Source: Aliikangiella marina | Lineage (GTDB): Bacteria; Pseudomonadota; Gammaproteobacteria; Enterobacterales; Kangiellaceae | Length of the DNA: 64,000 nt | Assembly (NCBI RefSeq): GCF_007004765.1 | Contig: NZ_VIKR01000003.1 | Span: 1 to 64,000 of the forward strand | Direction of reading: 5' to 3' | In this document: positions 25,832 to 35,253 of the stretch, one piece after another | Numbering within the stretch: the stretch's first letter is position 1 | Layout of the letters: each line of letters begins with the position of its first letter | Translations under genes and position numbers: made by a program | The notes under the pieces: generated by a model | Seen by the model: the letters and a program-made list of their open reading frames with translations, nothing else | What the model was told of the DNA's origin: nothing | Database searches by the model: none

Positions 25832-26377
25832 TTGAAATTGTTGTTTGTAGCGGGATTTTTTGTTGCAGTGCTCGGCGGATGTTCGGCATCGCTGAATAGT
25901 TATAAAAACAAATCTCCGCAATTTAAAATGAACGAGTTTTTTTCGGGCAAACTTTGTGCTTGGGGAGTGGTTAGAGATAGAAGCGGCGAAGTGAGTCGAA
26001 AGTTTGTAGCAGATATTGCTGCAACTGCGGAAAAAGACGCCGTAGTTTTAGACGAAGATTTTGTTTTTGACGACGGTGAGAAACAAAAAAGAATCTGGAA
26101 ATTTGTTCGTAAAAATGAACAGTGGATCGGAACTGCAGGCGATGTTGTTGGTGAGGCCGTTGGTCGAGTTAAGGGCGATACGCTCCACTTAACCTATGAA
26201 CTTGCGATTCAAGTTGAAGGAACAGAATACGTCATTGCGATGGATGACTGGTTGCATTTAATCGACAGCAAAACCCTCATGGGCTCTACTGACATGAGTA
26301 AATGGGGTTTTAATGTTGGCCGAATTGATATTAGTATTCAACAAACGCAAGTCGAGAGTTGTCTCGCGAATTTGTAG
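25832..26377 (+). CDS. DUF3833 family lipoprotein
   Basis: A 181-residue lipoprotein, first gene of the ChrR-regulon lipid operon. The start is TTG 25832, supported by TGGAG 8 bp upstream and a direct signal peptide with lipobox VLGGCSAS (Cys17). The mature part matches DUF3833 (FFSGKLCAWGVVRDRSGEV, DGEKQKRIWKF, YELAIQ, IDSKTLMGSTDMSKWGF), a lipocalin-like beta-barrel family of unknown function that commonly accompanies the desaturase, SDR, DUF1365 and Cfa genes found here. A lipid-binding role in the envelope is plausible but unproven. Confidence 0.85.
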   Translation: MKLLFVAGFFVAVLGGCSASLNSYKNKSPQFKMNEFFSGKLCAWGVVRDRSGEVSRKFVADIAATAEKDAVVLDEDFVFDDGEKQKRIWKFVRKNEQWIGTAGDVVGEAVGRVKGDTLHLTYELAIQVEGTEYVIAMDDWLHLIDSKTLMGSTDMSKWGFNVGRIDISIQQTQVESCLANL

Positions 26378-26425
26378 TTGAGATGTTTAGTGAAACAAAA
26401 AATGTTGAGAAGTGTGAAATAGTTT

Positions 26426-27355
26426 ATGAAACGGTTATCTAAAAATTTTGCTTCAATCATGGCGTGGTTTGACACCACGGCAATTGGCGATCAAAAAGGC
26501 GACGCGATTGATGCAAAACGTATTATCCCATTTATCCTGATGCACCTTGCTGTGCTGGGAGTGTTTTGGGTTGGTTTTAGTTGGTTTGCTTTTTGGGTAG
26601 CCGTTGGTCTGTATGTGCTGAGAATGTTTGCGATTACTGGCTTTTATCATCGATATTTTTCGCACAAAAATTTCAAAACGAGTCGACCCCTGCAATTTAT
26701 TTTTGCATTTATAGGCGCGTCTTCGGCGCAACGTGGTCCCTTATGGTGGGCATCTCATCACAGGCATCATCACGCACGAGCAGATCAACCAGACGATCCT
26801 CACTCGCCGCGTCAGAGAGGCTTTTTATGGAGTCATACGCTCTGGTTTTTATCGAATAAAAATTTCTCGACGCGTTCAGAAAAAATTAAAGATTTTGCCC
26901 AGTTTAAAGAGCTTGTTTGGTTAGACCGGTTTGATATGCTTGCGCCGTTTATATTAGCGTTATTTTTATTTGTTTTAGGTGCAATTCTTGAGATTTATGC
27001 ACCATCTTTGGAGACCACTGGCGGACAACTCTTAGTTTGGGGTTTTTTTGTTTCGACTGTTGTTCTTTATCATGCAACCTACACCATAAACTCTTTGGCA
27101 CATCGGTTTGGCAGCCGGCGATTTGAAACTAAAGACGATAGTCGTAACAACCCTGTTCTTGCGCTGATTACACTCGGCGAAGGGTGGCACAACAACCATC
27201 ATTATTACTGCGGGACGGTTCGTCAAGGGTTTAAGTGGTACGAGTTTGATATCACTTTCTACATTTTAAAAGTAATGAGTTGGTTTGGCTTGGTCTGGGA
27301 CCTCAAACCAATCCCAGAGAAAATCTATCGACAAATGGAGCAAGCTAAAACATGA
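26426..27355 (+). CDS. Acyl-CoA/acyl-lipid delta-9-type fatty acid desaturase
   Basis: Membrane di-iron desaturase of 309 residues that introduces a cis double bond into a fatty acyl chain using oxygen. The three His boxes are present: HRYFSH near residue 76, HRHHHA near 114 and HNNHHYY near 254. Hydrophobic segments flank them as in stearoyl-CoA-type desaturases. In this operon it could supply the unsaturated chain that the downstream cyclopropane fatty acid synthase-like enzyme modifies. Stop and next start overlap by 4 bp with the NTF2-like gene, indicating translational coupling. Regulated, by inference, by the ECF promoter at 25772. Confidence 0.92.
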   Translation: MKRLSKNFASIMAWFDTTAIGDQKGDAIDAKRIIPFILMHLAVLGVFWVGFSWFAFWVAVGLYVLRMFAITGFYHRYFSHKNFKTSRPLQFIFAFIGASSAQRGPLWWASHHRHHHARADQPDDPHSPRQRGFLWSHTLWFLSNKNFSTRSEKIKDFAQFKELVWLDRFDMLAPFILALFLFVLGAILEIYAPSLETTGGQLLVWGFFVSTVVLYHATYTINSLAHRFGSRRFETKDDSRNNPVLALITLGEGWHNNHHYYCGTVRQGFKWYEFDITFYILKVMSWFGLVWDLKPIPEKIYRQMEQAKT

Positions 27356-27768
27356 TTTTGGATAAGTTCAAGAAGTTGTATCATGATTTAGATAGTTCGA
27401 ATATCGACATTATCGAATCGGTTTATGCTGCAGATATCGAATTTACCGATCCTTTCCATCGAGTTGATGGACTGCAAGCGTTGAAAGAATATTTTCAAGG
27501 TATGTACAGTAATGTCAAAGCAATAAGCTTTGAATTCGGCGAATCGATCGCTGAAGGAAATACTTATTTTATCCATTGGGTAATGAAATTGTCACATCCA
27601 AAACTAAATGGCGGCAAAGAAATAACGGTTCCTGGTGCAACTTACTTAAAAGTGAATGAATCACAACAAGTGATTTTTCACCGAGATTACTTTGATGCTG
27701 GAGTAATGCTCTACGAACAACTCCCCGTTCTTGGTGGTTTAGTTAAGTTAATTAAAAGGCGTTTATAG
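27352..27768 (+). CDS. SnoaL/NTF2-like protein
   Basis: A 138-residue soluble protein of the nuclear transport factor 2-like fold. Visible signature: an N-terminal helix pair (KFKKLYHDLDSSNIDIIESV) followed by YAADIEFTDPFHRVDG and beta strands ending FHRDYFDAG. Members may be enzymes or ligand-binding pockets; a homologue is often found in this DUF3833/SDR/Cfa cluster. It overlaps the desaturase gene by 4 bp and is followed 1 bp later by the SDR gene. The substrate is unknown. Confidence 0.85.
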   Translation: MILDKFKKLYHDLDSSNIDIIESVYAADIEFTDPFHRVDGLQALKEYFQGMYSNVKAISFEFGESIAEGNTYFIHWVMKLSHPKLNGGKEITVPGATYLKVNESQQVIFHRDYFDAGVMLYEQLPVLGGLVKLIKRRL

Positions 27769-27769
27769 C

Positions 27770-28531
27770 ATGGGCTACCAATTTAATAACAAGCGCGTTT
27801 GGTTAACCGGTGCTTCAAGCGGAATCGGTTTGGCTTTAGCAAAGCGTCTTCTAGAACAGGGCGCGTCAGTTGCGGTTACCTCACGAAATGAATCTCAACT
27901 GAAAGAGATTTATCAAGATTATGATAATGCTCTGGTGGTAGCCGGTGATTTAGCGCAAGAGAATACGAACCAATCGATCGTGAATCAAATCATTGAACGA
28001 TTCGACGGACTTGACTGTGTGATTTTAAATGCCGGGTCGGCAGAATATATCGATGTGAGAAATTTTGAAACAGCGCCGTTTGAACGAATGATGCAAATTA
28101 ATTTTATTTCTATGGTCCGCGGTATTGAAGCTGCGCTGCCGCAATTGCGTCGTTCTACCGATCCCTATCTAGTTGGCATGAGTTCAAGTGTCGCGTGGCA
28201 AGGCTTACCTCAAGGGCAAGCGTATTCCGCAAGCAAAGCCGCGATTCGGAACTTGTTTCAAGGACTAAAAATTGAACTTGAACCGGAGGACATTGCGGTC
28301 AGCTGGATATGTCCAGGGTTTGTTGAAACGCCGCTGACTGATAAGAACACCTTCGACATGCCAATGCGGATCTCGGTGGATAAAGCGACCGAAGTTCTCG
28401 TTAAACACTTACAGAAACAGACGACTGAAATTCATTATCCCAAACGTTTTACATTGATGCTGAAACTTTTTTCTATGTTACCAGCGGGATTAAGCGCAAA
28501 ACTTTTAAAAGGAACGGTACCAGAAAGATGA
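27770..28531 (+). CDS. Short-chain dehydrogenase/reductase
   Basis: NAD(P)-dependent oxidoreductase of 253 residues. The Rossmann motif TGASSGIG is near residue 15, NAG appears in VILNAGSAE, and the catalytic Ser and YSASK (Tyr near residue 153) are intact. The C-terminal third is more hydrophobic (FTLMLKLFSMLPAGLSAKLL), which may bring it to the membrane. It is translationally coupled to the flavoprotein gene by a 4-bp overlap. A role in oxidising or reducing a modified acyl chain fits the operon, but the substrate cannot be read from sequence. Confidence 0.93.
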   Translation: MGYQFNNKRVWLTGASSGIGLALAKRLLEQGASVAVTSRNESQLKEIYQDYDNALVVAGDLAQENTNQSIVNQIIERFDGLDCVILNAGSAEYIDVRNFETAPFERMMQINFISMVRGIEAALPQLRRSTDPYLVGMSSSVAWQGLPQGQAYSASKAAIRNLFQGLKIELEPEDIAVSWICPGFVETPLTDKNTFDMPMRISVDKATEVLVKHLQKQTTEIHYPKRFTLMLKLFSMLPAGLSAKLLKGTVPER

Positions 28532-29811
28532 AGATAGCGATAATTGGAACGGGTGTTGCTGGTAATGTAGCGGCTCACTACTTAAACAAAGAACACGACA
28601 TTACTGTATTTGAAGAAAATGATTATGTCGGCGGGCACACCCATACGCATAAAATAGACTTCGATGGTGAATCACATAATATCGATACTGGGTTTATTGT
28701 ATTCAATCATAAAACCTATCCTAACTTCATCAAACTGCTCGGTGAATTAGGCGTTGAGTATCAGAAAAGTAACATGAGCTTTTCGGTACAGTGCGAAAAA
28801 ACGGGCTTAGAATACAACGGGACAACTTTGAATTCGCTGTTTGCGCAAAGAAGAAACTTATTTCGACCGAGTTTCTATCGAATGATTAAAGATATCTTAA
28901 GGTTTAATCGCGAAAGTTTAGAAATTTTAGAGCAGCCCCATGAAAAATTATCACTGGGCGAATACTTAGCCGCTAATAATTATTCAGAGCAGTTTATCCA
29001 TCATTATATCGTGCCCATGGGCGCCGCAATTTGGTCAACGGATCACGATTCGATGTTTGCTTTTCCGGCAAGATTTTTTGTTCAGTTTTTCCATAATCAT
29101 GGAATGCTCAGCGTCGATGAAAGGCCACAATGGTACGTTATCAAAAATGGCTCTAATGAATACGTCAAGCCATTGATAGCCGCCCACAAAGATAAAATTA
29201 AATTGTCCAGTCCGGTCGAGAGTATCGTACGGTCATCTAATCAAGTTCTAGTTAAGGCCAAGGGGCAAGGGACAGAAGCATTTGACTATGTCTTTATTGC
29301 TTCGCACAGTGATCAGGCCCTTGCAATGCTGGAAAATCCAACAGCGACAGAAAGAGAAGTACTTTCGGCAATCCCCTATTCGGACAACGAAGCCGTGTTG
29401 CACACTGATGAAAGACTTTTACCTGATAAGAAGCTTGCCTGGGCAGCTTGGAATTATCATTTGCTGAAAGAAAAGAAAGAACAAGTAGCGCTAACTTATA
29501 ATATGAATATTCTTCAGTCGCTCAAAAGTAAAAATACTTTTTGCGTGACATTGAACAATACGGACGCAATTGATCCAAGTAAGATTATTAAAAAGATGGA
29601 CTACATGCATCCATTCTTCACTTTGGATGGCGTGCAAGCGCAGCAAAGACACAGTGAAATCAATGGAACCCATCGTACTTTTTATTGTGGTGCCTATTGG
29701 CGATATGGCTTTCATGAAGATGGTGTTGTTTCAGCGTTAACCGCTCTGCAAGATTTCAACAAGGAAATCAATAATGAACAGCAAAATATACTTTGGTCGC
29801 GTTCAGCATAG
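28528..29811 (+). CDS. FAD-dependent amine-oxidase-like protein (COG2907 type)
   Basis: A 427-residue flavoprotein with the dinucleotide-binding motif [18 protein letters not shown] at the N-terminus, followed by [12 protein letters not shown] and the [14 protein letters not shown] block typical of COG2907. The C-terminal FAD contact region reads [17 protein letters not shown]. Homologues are neighbours of DUF1365 and cfa genes in many proteobacteria, and the cluster has been tied to fatty-acid modification under singlet-oxygen stress in alphaproteobacteria. The likely role is oxidation or desaturation of a methylated or cyclopropanated acyl chain; this is inferred from context. Overlaps the SDR gene by 4 bp and the DUF1365 gene by 38 bp. 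Confidence 0.92.
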   Translation: MKIAIIGTGVAGNVAAHYLNKEHDITVFEENDYVGGHTHTHKIDFDGESHNIDTGFIVFNHKTYPNFIKLLGELGVEYQKSNMSFSVQCEKTGLEYNGTTLNSLFAQRRNLFRPSFYRMIKDILRFNRESLEILEQPHEKLSLGEYLAANNYSEQFIHHYIVPMGAAIWSTDHDSMFAFPARFFVQFFHNHGMLSVDERPQWYVIKNGSNEYVKPLIAAHKDKIKLSSPVESIVRSSNQVLVKAKGQGTEAFDYVFIASHSDQALAMLENPTATEREVLSAIPYSDNEAVLHTDERLLPDKKLAWAAWNYHLLKEKKEQVALTYNMNILQSLKSKNTFCVTLNNTDAIDPSKIIKKMDYMHPFFTLDGVQAQQRHSEINGTHRTFYCGAYWRYGFHEDGVVSALTALQDFNKEINNEQQNILWSRSA

Positions 29812-30562
29812 GCGGTTTGAGCCCAGATCCCATGAGTTCAGTTATGGGATGTTTATGTTGTATCTCGACCTAGATGAACTGCCAACGCTTTTTGATAAAT
29901 TTTGGCTGTGGTCAAAAGACAAGCGCAATTTCGCGAGCTTTCGAACGAGTGATTATTTTACCGATGACACTGGCTCGATCAAAAATGCGGTAATACAAGA
30001 AGTGGAATCACAATGTGGTGTCAAGCCAAAGGGTTCTATTAGAATGCTCACGCATTTGCGTTACTTCGGATATTGCTTTAATCCCGTTTCTTTTTACTAT
30101 TGTTTTGATGAAGAAGGTGAGCACGTCGACTTTATTGTGGCCGAAATCAATAACACGCCCTGGGATCAACGATACCGATACGTCCTTGATAATCGTGCAA
30201 CAGAAACAAAACGCACTCAAGCCGTGACAGCGGAGTTTGATAAGCTATTCCATGTTTCACCTTTCCTGCCCATGGATATGCAGTACGCTTGGCGATTTAA
30301 TCAGCCTGGCGAGAAGTTAACGGTGTTTATGAAAAACATCAAAGGGGGTAAAAAGTTCTTTGATGCGACGCTATTGCTCGAGGCTAAAGCAATTAATCGA
30401 AAAAATATGGCTAAGGCACTCCTTAAATTTCCTTTGATGACCTGGCAAGTAGCCGCCGGCATTTATTGGCAAGCCCTCAAATTATGGCTCAAAAGAGTAC
30501 CTTTTTATGACAATCCCCACTCTCAGAGCGATCAAAAGCTAACAAATGAATCTAGTCGATAG
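29774..30562 (+). CDS. DUF1365 family protein
   Basis: A 262-residue protein of the DUF1365 family: [20 protein letters not shown] at the start, then [21 protein letters not shown]-like core ([17 protein letters not shown]) and [15 protein letters not shown]. The biochemical activity is unknown, but the gene is a near-constant partner of COG2907 flavoproteins and Cfa-type methyltransferases, so it probably acts on the same lipid. The start lies inside the end of the flavoprotein gene (38-bp overlap). A gap of 83 bp separates it from the Cfa-like gene. Confidence 0.92.
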   Translation: MNSKIYFGRVQHRRFEPRSHEFSYGMFMLYLDLDELPTLFDKFWLWSKDKRNFASFRTSDYFTDDTGSIKNAVIQEVESQCGVKPKGSIRMLTHLRYFGYCFNPVSFYYCFDEEGEHVDFIVAEINNTPWDQRYRYVLDNRATETKRTQAVTAEFDKLFHVSPFLPMDMQYAWRFNQPGEKLTVFMKNIKGGKKFFDATLLLEAKAINRKNMAKALLKFPLMTWQVAAGIYWQALKLWLKRVPFYDNPHSQSDQKLTNESSR

Positions 30563-30645
30563 AAACCAACGTATAAGATTTTATTAACTGGCGTTGGCTA
30601 TCGTACCAACGGATAAATAGGACAGAAAACCATGAGGAACCGGCA

Positions 30646-31941
30646 ATGAGCTCAAATTTGTCAGTCAAAACTTTAGCTGACCAGCTAGAAGCAAAACGGC
30701 CCAAAAGAAGCGCGAGCATAATGACTCGTACCTTAAAAAATGCCATGTTAAGCCAGCTCAAGCATCTAGGATATGGCTGTTTGACGATATATGACGGTGA
30801 GCAGGTCTTTCAATTTGAAGGAAAATCACGTCATGATTTAAAAACCGACATTAGAGTTAATGACGAACAGTTTTACTGGTTTGTTGGGTTTGGTGGTTCA
30901 GTAGGAGCCGGTGAAGCCTACATGAATGGCTACTGGAGTACTTCAGATCTGACTAAGGTCATTCAGCTATTTGCCTTAAATCAATCCGTAATGGATTCGA
31001 TGGAGGGGGGCCTTGCCCGATTAACGAGTCCGCTTAAGAAAGGTTTCCACTGGCTCAACAAGAACACCCGTAAAGGAAGCCGAAGTAATATTGTCGCTCA
31101 CTACGACTTAGGGAATGAGTTTTTTAAACTGTTCCTTGATCCTACGATGATGTATTCAGCAGGCATATTTCACTCTGAGTCAGATTCGATGGAACAGGCG
31201 TCGCTCAATAAACTCAAACGAATTTGTGACCGCTTGAGATTAAAGCCGACCGATCATTTGTTAGAAATCGGCACCGGGTGGGGAAGTTTAGCGATTTTCG
31301 CCGCGAAAAATTACGGCTGCAAAGTGACTACCACGACGATATCGGATGAACAACATGCCCATACTCAGGCGCGAATTAAGGCTGAAGGTTTGGAGTCTCA
31401 GATTACCTTGTTAAAAGAAGATTATCGAAACCTGAAAGGCCAGTATGACAAATTAATCTCAATTGAGATGATTGAGGCGGTAGGACATCACTACTTTGAC
31501 ACCTTTTTCGCGCAATGCAGTAAATTGCTGAAACCAGAGGGAGAAATGCTCCTTCAAGCGATCACTATTCAAGACCAAAGGTTTGATAGTGCTAAGAAAG
31601 ATATTGATTTTATCAAACGCTATATATTCCCTGGCAGCTGCATTCCTTCAGTTGATTCAATCAGCGACAGTGTGCGTAAGTCGACCGACATGCGGATGTT
31701 AAATCTAGAGGATATTGGCGTCCATTACGCGATTACATTGCAAAAGTGGCGAGAAGCTTTCTTTGAAAAAATCGAAGATGTTCGTGCTCAAGGGTTTAGT
31801 GAAGCGTTCAATCGCATGTGGGAATTCTATCTTTGCTATTGTGAAGGTGGCTTTCGAGAACGTGTTATCAGCGACGTACAAATGCACTTAGTCAAACCGA
31901 TGGCAAGAGTCCCGATGAAACTTGCTTCGTTGGAGAATTAG
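30646..31941 (+). CDS. cfa: Cyclopropane-fatty-acyl-phospholipid synthase family methyltransferase
   Basis: SAM-dependent enzyme of 431 residues that adds a methylene or methyl group across the double bond of an unsaturated phospholipid acyl chain. Family motifs: the N-terminal lipid-binding part (FVGFGGSVGAGEAYMNGYW), NIVAHYDLGNEFFKLFLDP, MMYSAGIF, the SAM-binding LEIGTGWGSLAIFAAK near residue 207, EMIEAVGH and the C-terminal ERVISDVQM. In this stress-controlled operon it may produce cyclopropane or methylated precursors of furan-type fatty acids; the exact product is undetermined. The DUF2878 gene starts at the base after its stop codon. Confidence 0.94.
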   Translation: MSSNLSVKTLADQLEAKRPKRSASIMTRTLKNAMLSQLKHLGYGCLTIYDGEQVFQFEGKSRHDLKTDIRVNDEQFYWFVGFGGSVGAGEAYMNGYWSTSDLTKVIQLFALNQSVMDSMEGGLARLTSPLKKGFHWLNKNTRKGSRSNIVAHYDLGNEFFKLFLDPTMMYSAGIFHSESDSMEQASLNKLKRICDRLRLKPTDHLLEIGTGWGSLAIFAAKNYGCKVTTTTISDEQHAHTQARIKAEGLESQITLLKEDYRNLKGQYDKLISIEMIEAVGHHYFDTFFAQCSKLLKPEGEMLLQAITIQDQRFDSAKKDIDFIKRYIFPGSCIPSVDSISDSVRKSTDMRMLNLEDIGVHYAITLQKWREAFFEKIEDVRAQGFSEAFNRMWEFYLCYCEGGFRERVISDVQMHLVKPMARVPMKLASLEN

Positions 31942-32514
31942 ATGCCTCTTTGGATTGGATTTGTACTATTCGAAATTGGCTGGTTAACGGTCATATTGGG
32001 AAGTACTAGTTGGGTTTATTGGGCGATAGTTCCCTTGTTGGTTGGGTTCTTAATTTGGGAATGGCGGTTTTCACAACAACCTGGACAGCGCTCATTAGGT
32101 ATCGAATACTACGTAGCGCGCCTCGCGTTTGCACTTCTCGGTTTTGCTGCGGATTCATTGCTTCAGTCGCTTCAGTTAATTGATTTTGACACCAGTACTG
32201 CTGGCGCAGCCCCCGGCTTTGCCCCACTTTGGCTATTGTTTATGTGGTTGTGGTTTAGTGTGACTTTATCGGCTTGTTATCAATGGTTGGTCGGCAAAGC
32301 ATACATAGCAGGTGGCTTCGCCGCGATCGCTGGTCCCTTAGCCTATTGGGGAGCGAGTAAGTTGGCTAATGTCGCTATTATTGAATTCTGGCCTTTCATG
32401 ATAGCTAGCGGAATCTTTTGGGGATTGCTGTTTGGTATTGTGTTCCATATCGAGCCACTTAGCCGGCTGTTAATCATCCCAGAAGATAAATCTCCTGTGA
32501 CCAATCTCGCGTAA
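31942..32514 (+). CDS. DUF2878 family membrane protein
   Basis: Integral membrane protein of 190 residues with about five or six hydrophobic segments (LWIGFVLFEIGWLTVILG, WLLFMWLWFSVTLSACYQWL, FMIASGIFWGLLFGIVFHI). It matches DUF2878, a family of unknown function regularly encoded just after cfa in this cluster. It begins directly after the cfa stop codon and is probably the last gene of the operon that starts at 25832. An accessory role for lipid handling in the inner membrane is inferred from context only. Confidence 0.88.
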   Translation: MPLWIGFVLFEIGWLTVILGSTSWVYWAIVPLLVGFLIWEWRFSQQPGQRSLGIEYYVARLAFALLGFAADSLLQSLQLIDFDTSTAGAAPGFAPLWLLFMWLWFSVTLSACYQWLVGKAYIAGGFAAIAGPLAYWGASKLANVAIIEFWPFMIASGIFWGLLFGIVFHIEPLSRLLIIPEDKSPVTNLA

Positions 32515-32628
32515 ATTCGTCGATGGCTCAGTGATGAGCCATTCTTGATTCTTGTTTTTTCCCTTGGCCTTGAATATCTCTGGGTATACACTAGCGGGCT
32601 ATTCGTTTATTGGTCTAGCGTATAAAGC

Positions 32629-33852
32629 ATGAACCCGCCCCCGCCACAATCGGTCATCTATTCCCAAGCGCTTGCTTTGCTCAAAACGCCGCAAGCCGAG
32701 CAGGGCTATCAAATGCTCAAGCAGTTGGCTGACCAAGGATTTGAGCCAGCCCAGTTACGGCTGGGTGAAATGTTTGCCCGTGGCCAGTTTGTGCCGCGCC
32801 GAGCGGACTTAGCCAAGCAGTATTTGAACCCGCTACTGAATCAACAAAGCTTACCGGCAACGCTGCTACTTTCCTGGTTAGCAATGGAAGAATTAGATAA
32901 GAAGGAGTGTCAGCGCATTCTGAATCATTACAAACCGCCCTATCATCCGAAATTGCTTCATTTGATGGGGTTGTTGATGATTTCAAGAGCGCCAGAAGTC
33001 GCATTGGACTATTTTGCGCAAGGTGTCGCACAACTCGATTTAGACTCGAGTTTTGCTTACCTTGCCTGTGGACAAGAGTTTGGTCTTCAACTCGATAACA
33101 AGCGCGCTCAAATCGCTTGGCAAAAAGTTCAAGCCAGTCATTATCCGCTCCTTCAAGAATTGAAAGTCGACAGTTGGCAAACTATCGATAAAACCGAGCG
33201 TGAACTGCAACCCATTAACCTAGAATTAGCGAGTCAAATTGGTCCTTCGCAGGTATTAAATCACGCACCAATTGTCGTATTGACGCCAAATTGTGTAACT
33301 TTAGCTGAGAGAGCTCACCTTATAAGGCTAGCATCGCCCTCAATGCAACGGGCCGAAGTGATTCGAACCGTTGGGCACAATCAGGGACAAGCTTCCAATG
33401 TACGAACAAACTCTTCGATGTTTTTGTCTGTTAAGGAAAAAGATGTTGTTGCAGCAGATATTGAACAACGAGTTGCGCAAGCCTGTCATCAACCTCATGA
33501 AAATGGCGAGCCATTCAACTGTTTGAATTACCAGGTCGGTCAAGAGTACCAGTATCACTTTGACTATTTTGCTGAAGAACTGGCCTCTTCCCAGTCATAT
33601 CTTAAATTTGGCGGTCAAAGAGTGGTGACGGGCATATTGTTTTTAAATCATGTTGCTCAAGGCGGAGAAACCGAGCTGCCAAAACTCAAAATAAAGCAAT
33701 CTCCTGTACCCGGCGCGGTGTTATCTTTTCATAATGTTGACGAATTAGGGCAGCCGGATGAGCGAAGTCTGCATGCTGGACTGCCGGTGATTGCGGGGGA
33801 GAAGTGGGTTGCCACTCGTTGGTTTAGGGCCAATAAGCGCGAAAATCATTAA
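32629..33852 (+). CDS. 2-oxoglutarate/Fe(II) oxygenase, prolyl 4-hydroxylase-like, with Sel1/TPR N-terminus
   Basis: A 407-residue cytosolic protein. Residues 1-180 form Sel1/TPR-like helices (GYQMLKQLADQGFEPAQLRL, MFARGQF, ADLAKQYL). Residues about 200-400 form a prolyl 4-hydroxylase alpha-subunit-type catalytic domain: iron ligands in YQYHFDYF (His and Asp near 310-312) and SLHAG (near 381), and the 2-oxoglutarate-binding Lys in EKWVATRWFR. The acceptor protein is unknown; bacterial relatives hydroxylate elongation factor Tu or other proline-containing targets. It follows the DUF2878 gene by 114 bp and may be its own unit; a TATACA element lies in the gap, but no TGATC-type site does. Confidence 0.88.
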   Translation: MNPPPPQSVIYSQALALLKTPQAEQGYQMLKQLADQGFEPAQLRLGEMFARGQFVPRRADLAKQYLNPLLNQQSLPATLLLSWLAMEELDKKECQRILNHYKPPYHPKLLHLMGLLMISRAPEVALDYFAQGVAQLDLDSSFAYLACGQEFGLQLDNKRAQIAWQKVQASHYPLLQELKVDSWQTIDKTERELQPINLELASQIGPSQVLNHAPIVVLTPNCVTLAERAHLIRLASPSMQRAEVIRTVGHNQGQASNVRTNSSMFLSVKEKDVVAADIEQRVAQACHQPHENGEPFNCLNYQVGQEYQYHFDYFAEELASSQSYLKFGGQRVVTGILFLNHVAQGGETELPKLKIKQSPVPGAVLSFHNVDELGQPDERSLHAGLPVIAGEKWVATRWFRANKRENH

Positions 33853-33942
33853 ATTGTTGTGACCCTTAATATTTTTAATCGGTCTTAAGTGTATCGATAG
33901 AATTTGAGTTGTATGTGCATTTTTAGCAGTAAGGAAGTTTTA

Positions 33943-34800
33943 ATGCCTAAATATTTATTGACACTTTTAATCCTCTACCCGCTAGTGTTTAGTGGAACGG
34001 TACGAGCTGAGTGGCGTCTGGAAACAAGTAGTTGGCTGAGCGATGATTATTTCACTTTGTTTCGTGCAGGTGAGGCGAATAATACCGGGTTGTTTTTAAC
34101 CACAAATAATATGGATAGTTATCAGTTCCATTTGCTGCTCAGCGCTAAAACCCTTGATAAAAATCAGAATGAATTTCCTTTTATTGTTAAAGGAGAAGTT
34201 TTTTTTGATAACCAAAAGCATGGTCTTTACACACTTAAGAATGCCGTTAATGTTAATCGATATAAAGGTGCTGACTACCAATTTGGAGAAGACTTTTTGG
34301 ATGCCGAGGTTTATGAAAAACTTAAACACAGCAAGCAATTTGCTTTTCGCTATCAGGGGCGCCAGGGAAAGACTTATCAAATTGTTGTCGATTTAAGTGG
34401 ATATTACAGCCAATTTAATCGCTTCACGACTCAGAGGATGTACGAAATTGTTCCTTCTTTTTTGGACTATCAGGGTAAACAGCGCTATCGAGAACTCGTC
34501 GGTCGGTGTATTGTAATTGCTGAGGGTCAAGTCGATGATATTAAGGCGAGAAATAATAATATCGATAAGAATACCCGCATCAAGCAAGTCATTACGCACT
34601 ACAAACAACTCAAGCGAAACGCTCGCAATTCAGATTCGAGTGTAAGTCGATTGAGTGAATTTGACTTTAGTGAGCAGGCCTTGAGCGATCGCGTGAGTCG
34701 CGCTTATGAGTTTTATGGAGATACTCAGGTCCCTGAATGGCTACTCTACCCTTTCTTTTCTCAATGCTATAACAAAGCCATTGATAATTTTTCTGCGTAA
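33943..34800 (+). CDS. Secreted protein of unknown function
   Basis: A 285-residue exported protein. ATG 33943 is chosen because AAGGAAG lies 6 bp upstream and the protein then starts with a clean signal peptide (MPKYLLTLLILYPLVFSG, cleavage near VRA-EW). The mature part has a beta-rich N-terminal half (DYFTLFRAGEANNTGLFLTT) and a basic helical C-terminal half (NNNIDKNTRIKQVITHYKQL), with two Cys (GRCIV, SQCYN) that may pair. No family recognised. It stands 90 bp after the hydroxylase gene and 132 bp before a small secreted protein, all on the same strand. Confidence 0.65.
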   Translation: MPKYLLTLLILYPLVFSGTVRAEWRLETSSWLSDDYFTLFRAGEANNTGLFLTTNNMDSYQFHLLLSAKTLDKNQNEFPFIVKGEVFFDNQKHGLYTLKNAVNVNRYKGADYQFGEDFLDAEVYEKLKHSKQFAFRYQGRQGKTYQIVVDLSGYYSQFNRFTTQRMYEIVPSFLDYQGKQRYRELVGRCIVIAEGQVDDIKARNNNIDKNTRIKQVITHYKQLKRNARNSDSSVSRLSEFDFSEQALSDRVSRAYEFYGDTQVPEWLLYPFFSQCYNKAIDNFSA

Positions 34801-34932
34801 CTTTGATTAACTCTGGTTTCATCAGTAATTCGCAGAAATAAAGGCGGTAAAAAATCCGATAAAATTTTGAACCGAAGCCAATCCTCGCTCGACTGACCAG
34901 TAACCAAACTGAAATCGAACGAGGAATGAATC

Positions 34933-35253
34933 ATGAAAAACAATATCTTAACAATGAGTGTTTTCGCTTTTGTCACTATTTTTATGGGGGCTCAAGCTTC
35001 TGCCGCGGCTTATGTAAAATATGACGGTGTTGATGGAGAGTCAAAAGATAGCAAGCCAACCAGCAAGGTACGTCAGCTAGATAAAGCGAGTCCAAAGGCT
35101 GCTGGATTGTTGTTGCCGGCCGTACAAAAAGTCAGAAGTAGCACAATAAAACCGAGCAAGCGAAAAGTGACTCGCAAGCCGGCTAAGTCGCAGTCGGGTA
35201 AAAAGAAAGGTAATGTCGAGTACGTTTGGAAAGTTGAAGAAGGAGAAAGTTAA
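34933..35253 (+). CDS. Small basic secreted protein with an LDKASPKAA motif
   Basis: A 106-residue protein with a signal peptide (hydrophobic residues 6-22, cleavage near ASA-AA) and GAGG upstream of the ATG. The mature chain is rich in Lys, Arg and Ser and carries RQLDKASPKAAGLLLP. The nine residues LDKASPKAA recur exactly in the small secreted protein at 51883-52149. The C-terminus is strongly basic (KPSKRKVTRKPAKSQSGKKK), then acidic. No known domain. Its stop codon overlaps the end of the convergent sensor-cyclase gene. Confidence 0.65.
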   Translation: MKNNILTMSVFAFVTIFMGAQASAAAYVKYDGVDGESKDSKPTSKVRQLDKASPKAAGLLLPAVQKVRSSTIKPSKRKVTRKPAKSQSGKKKGNVEYVWKVEEGES

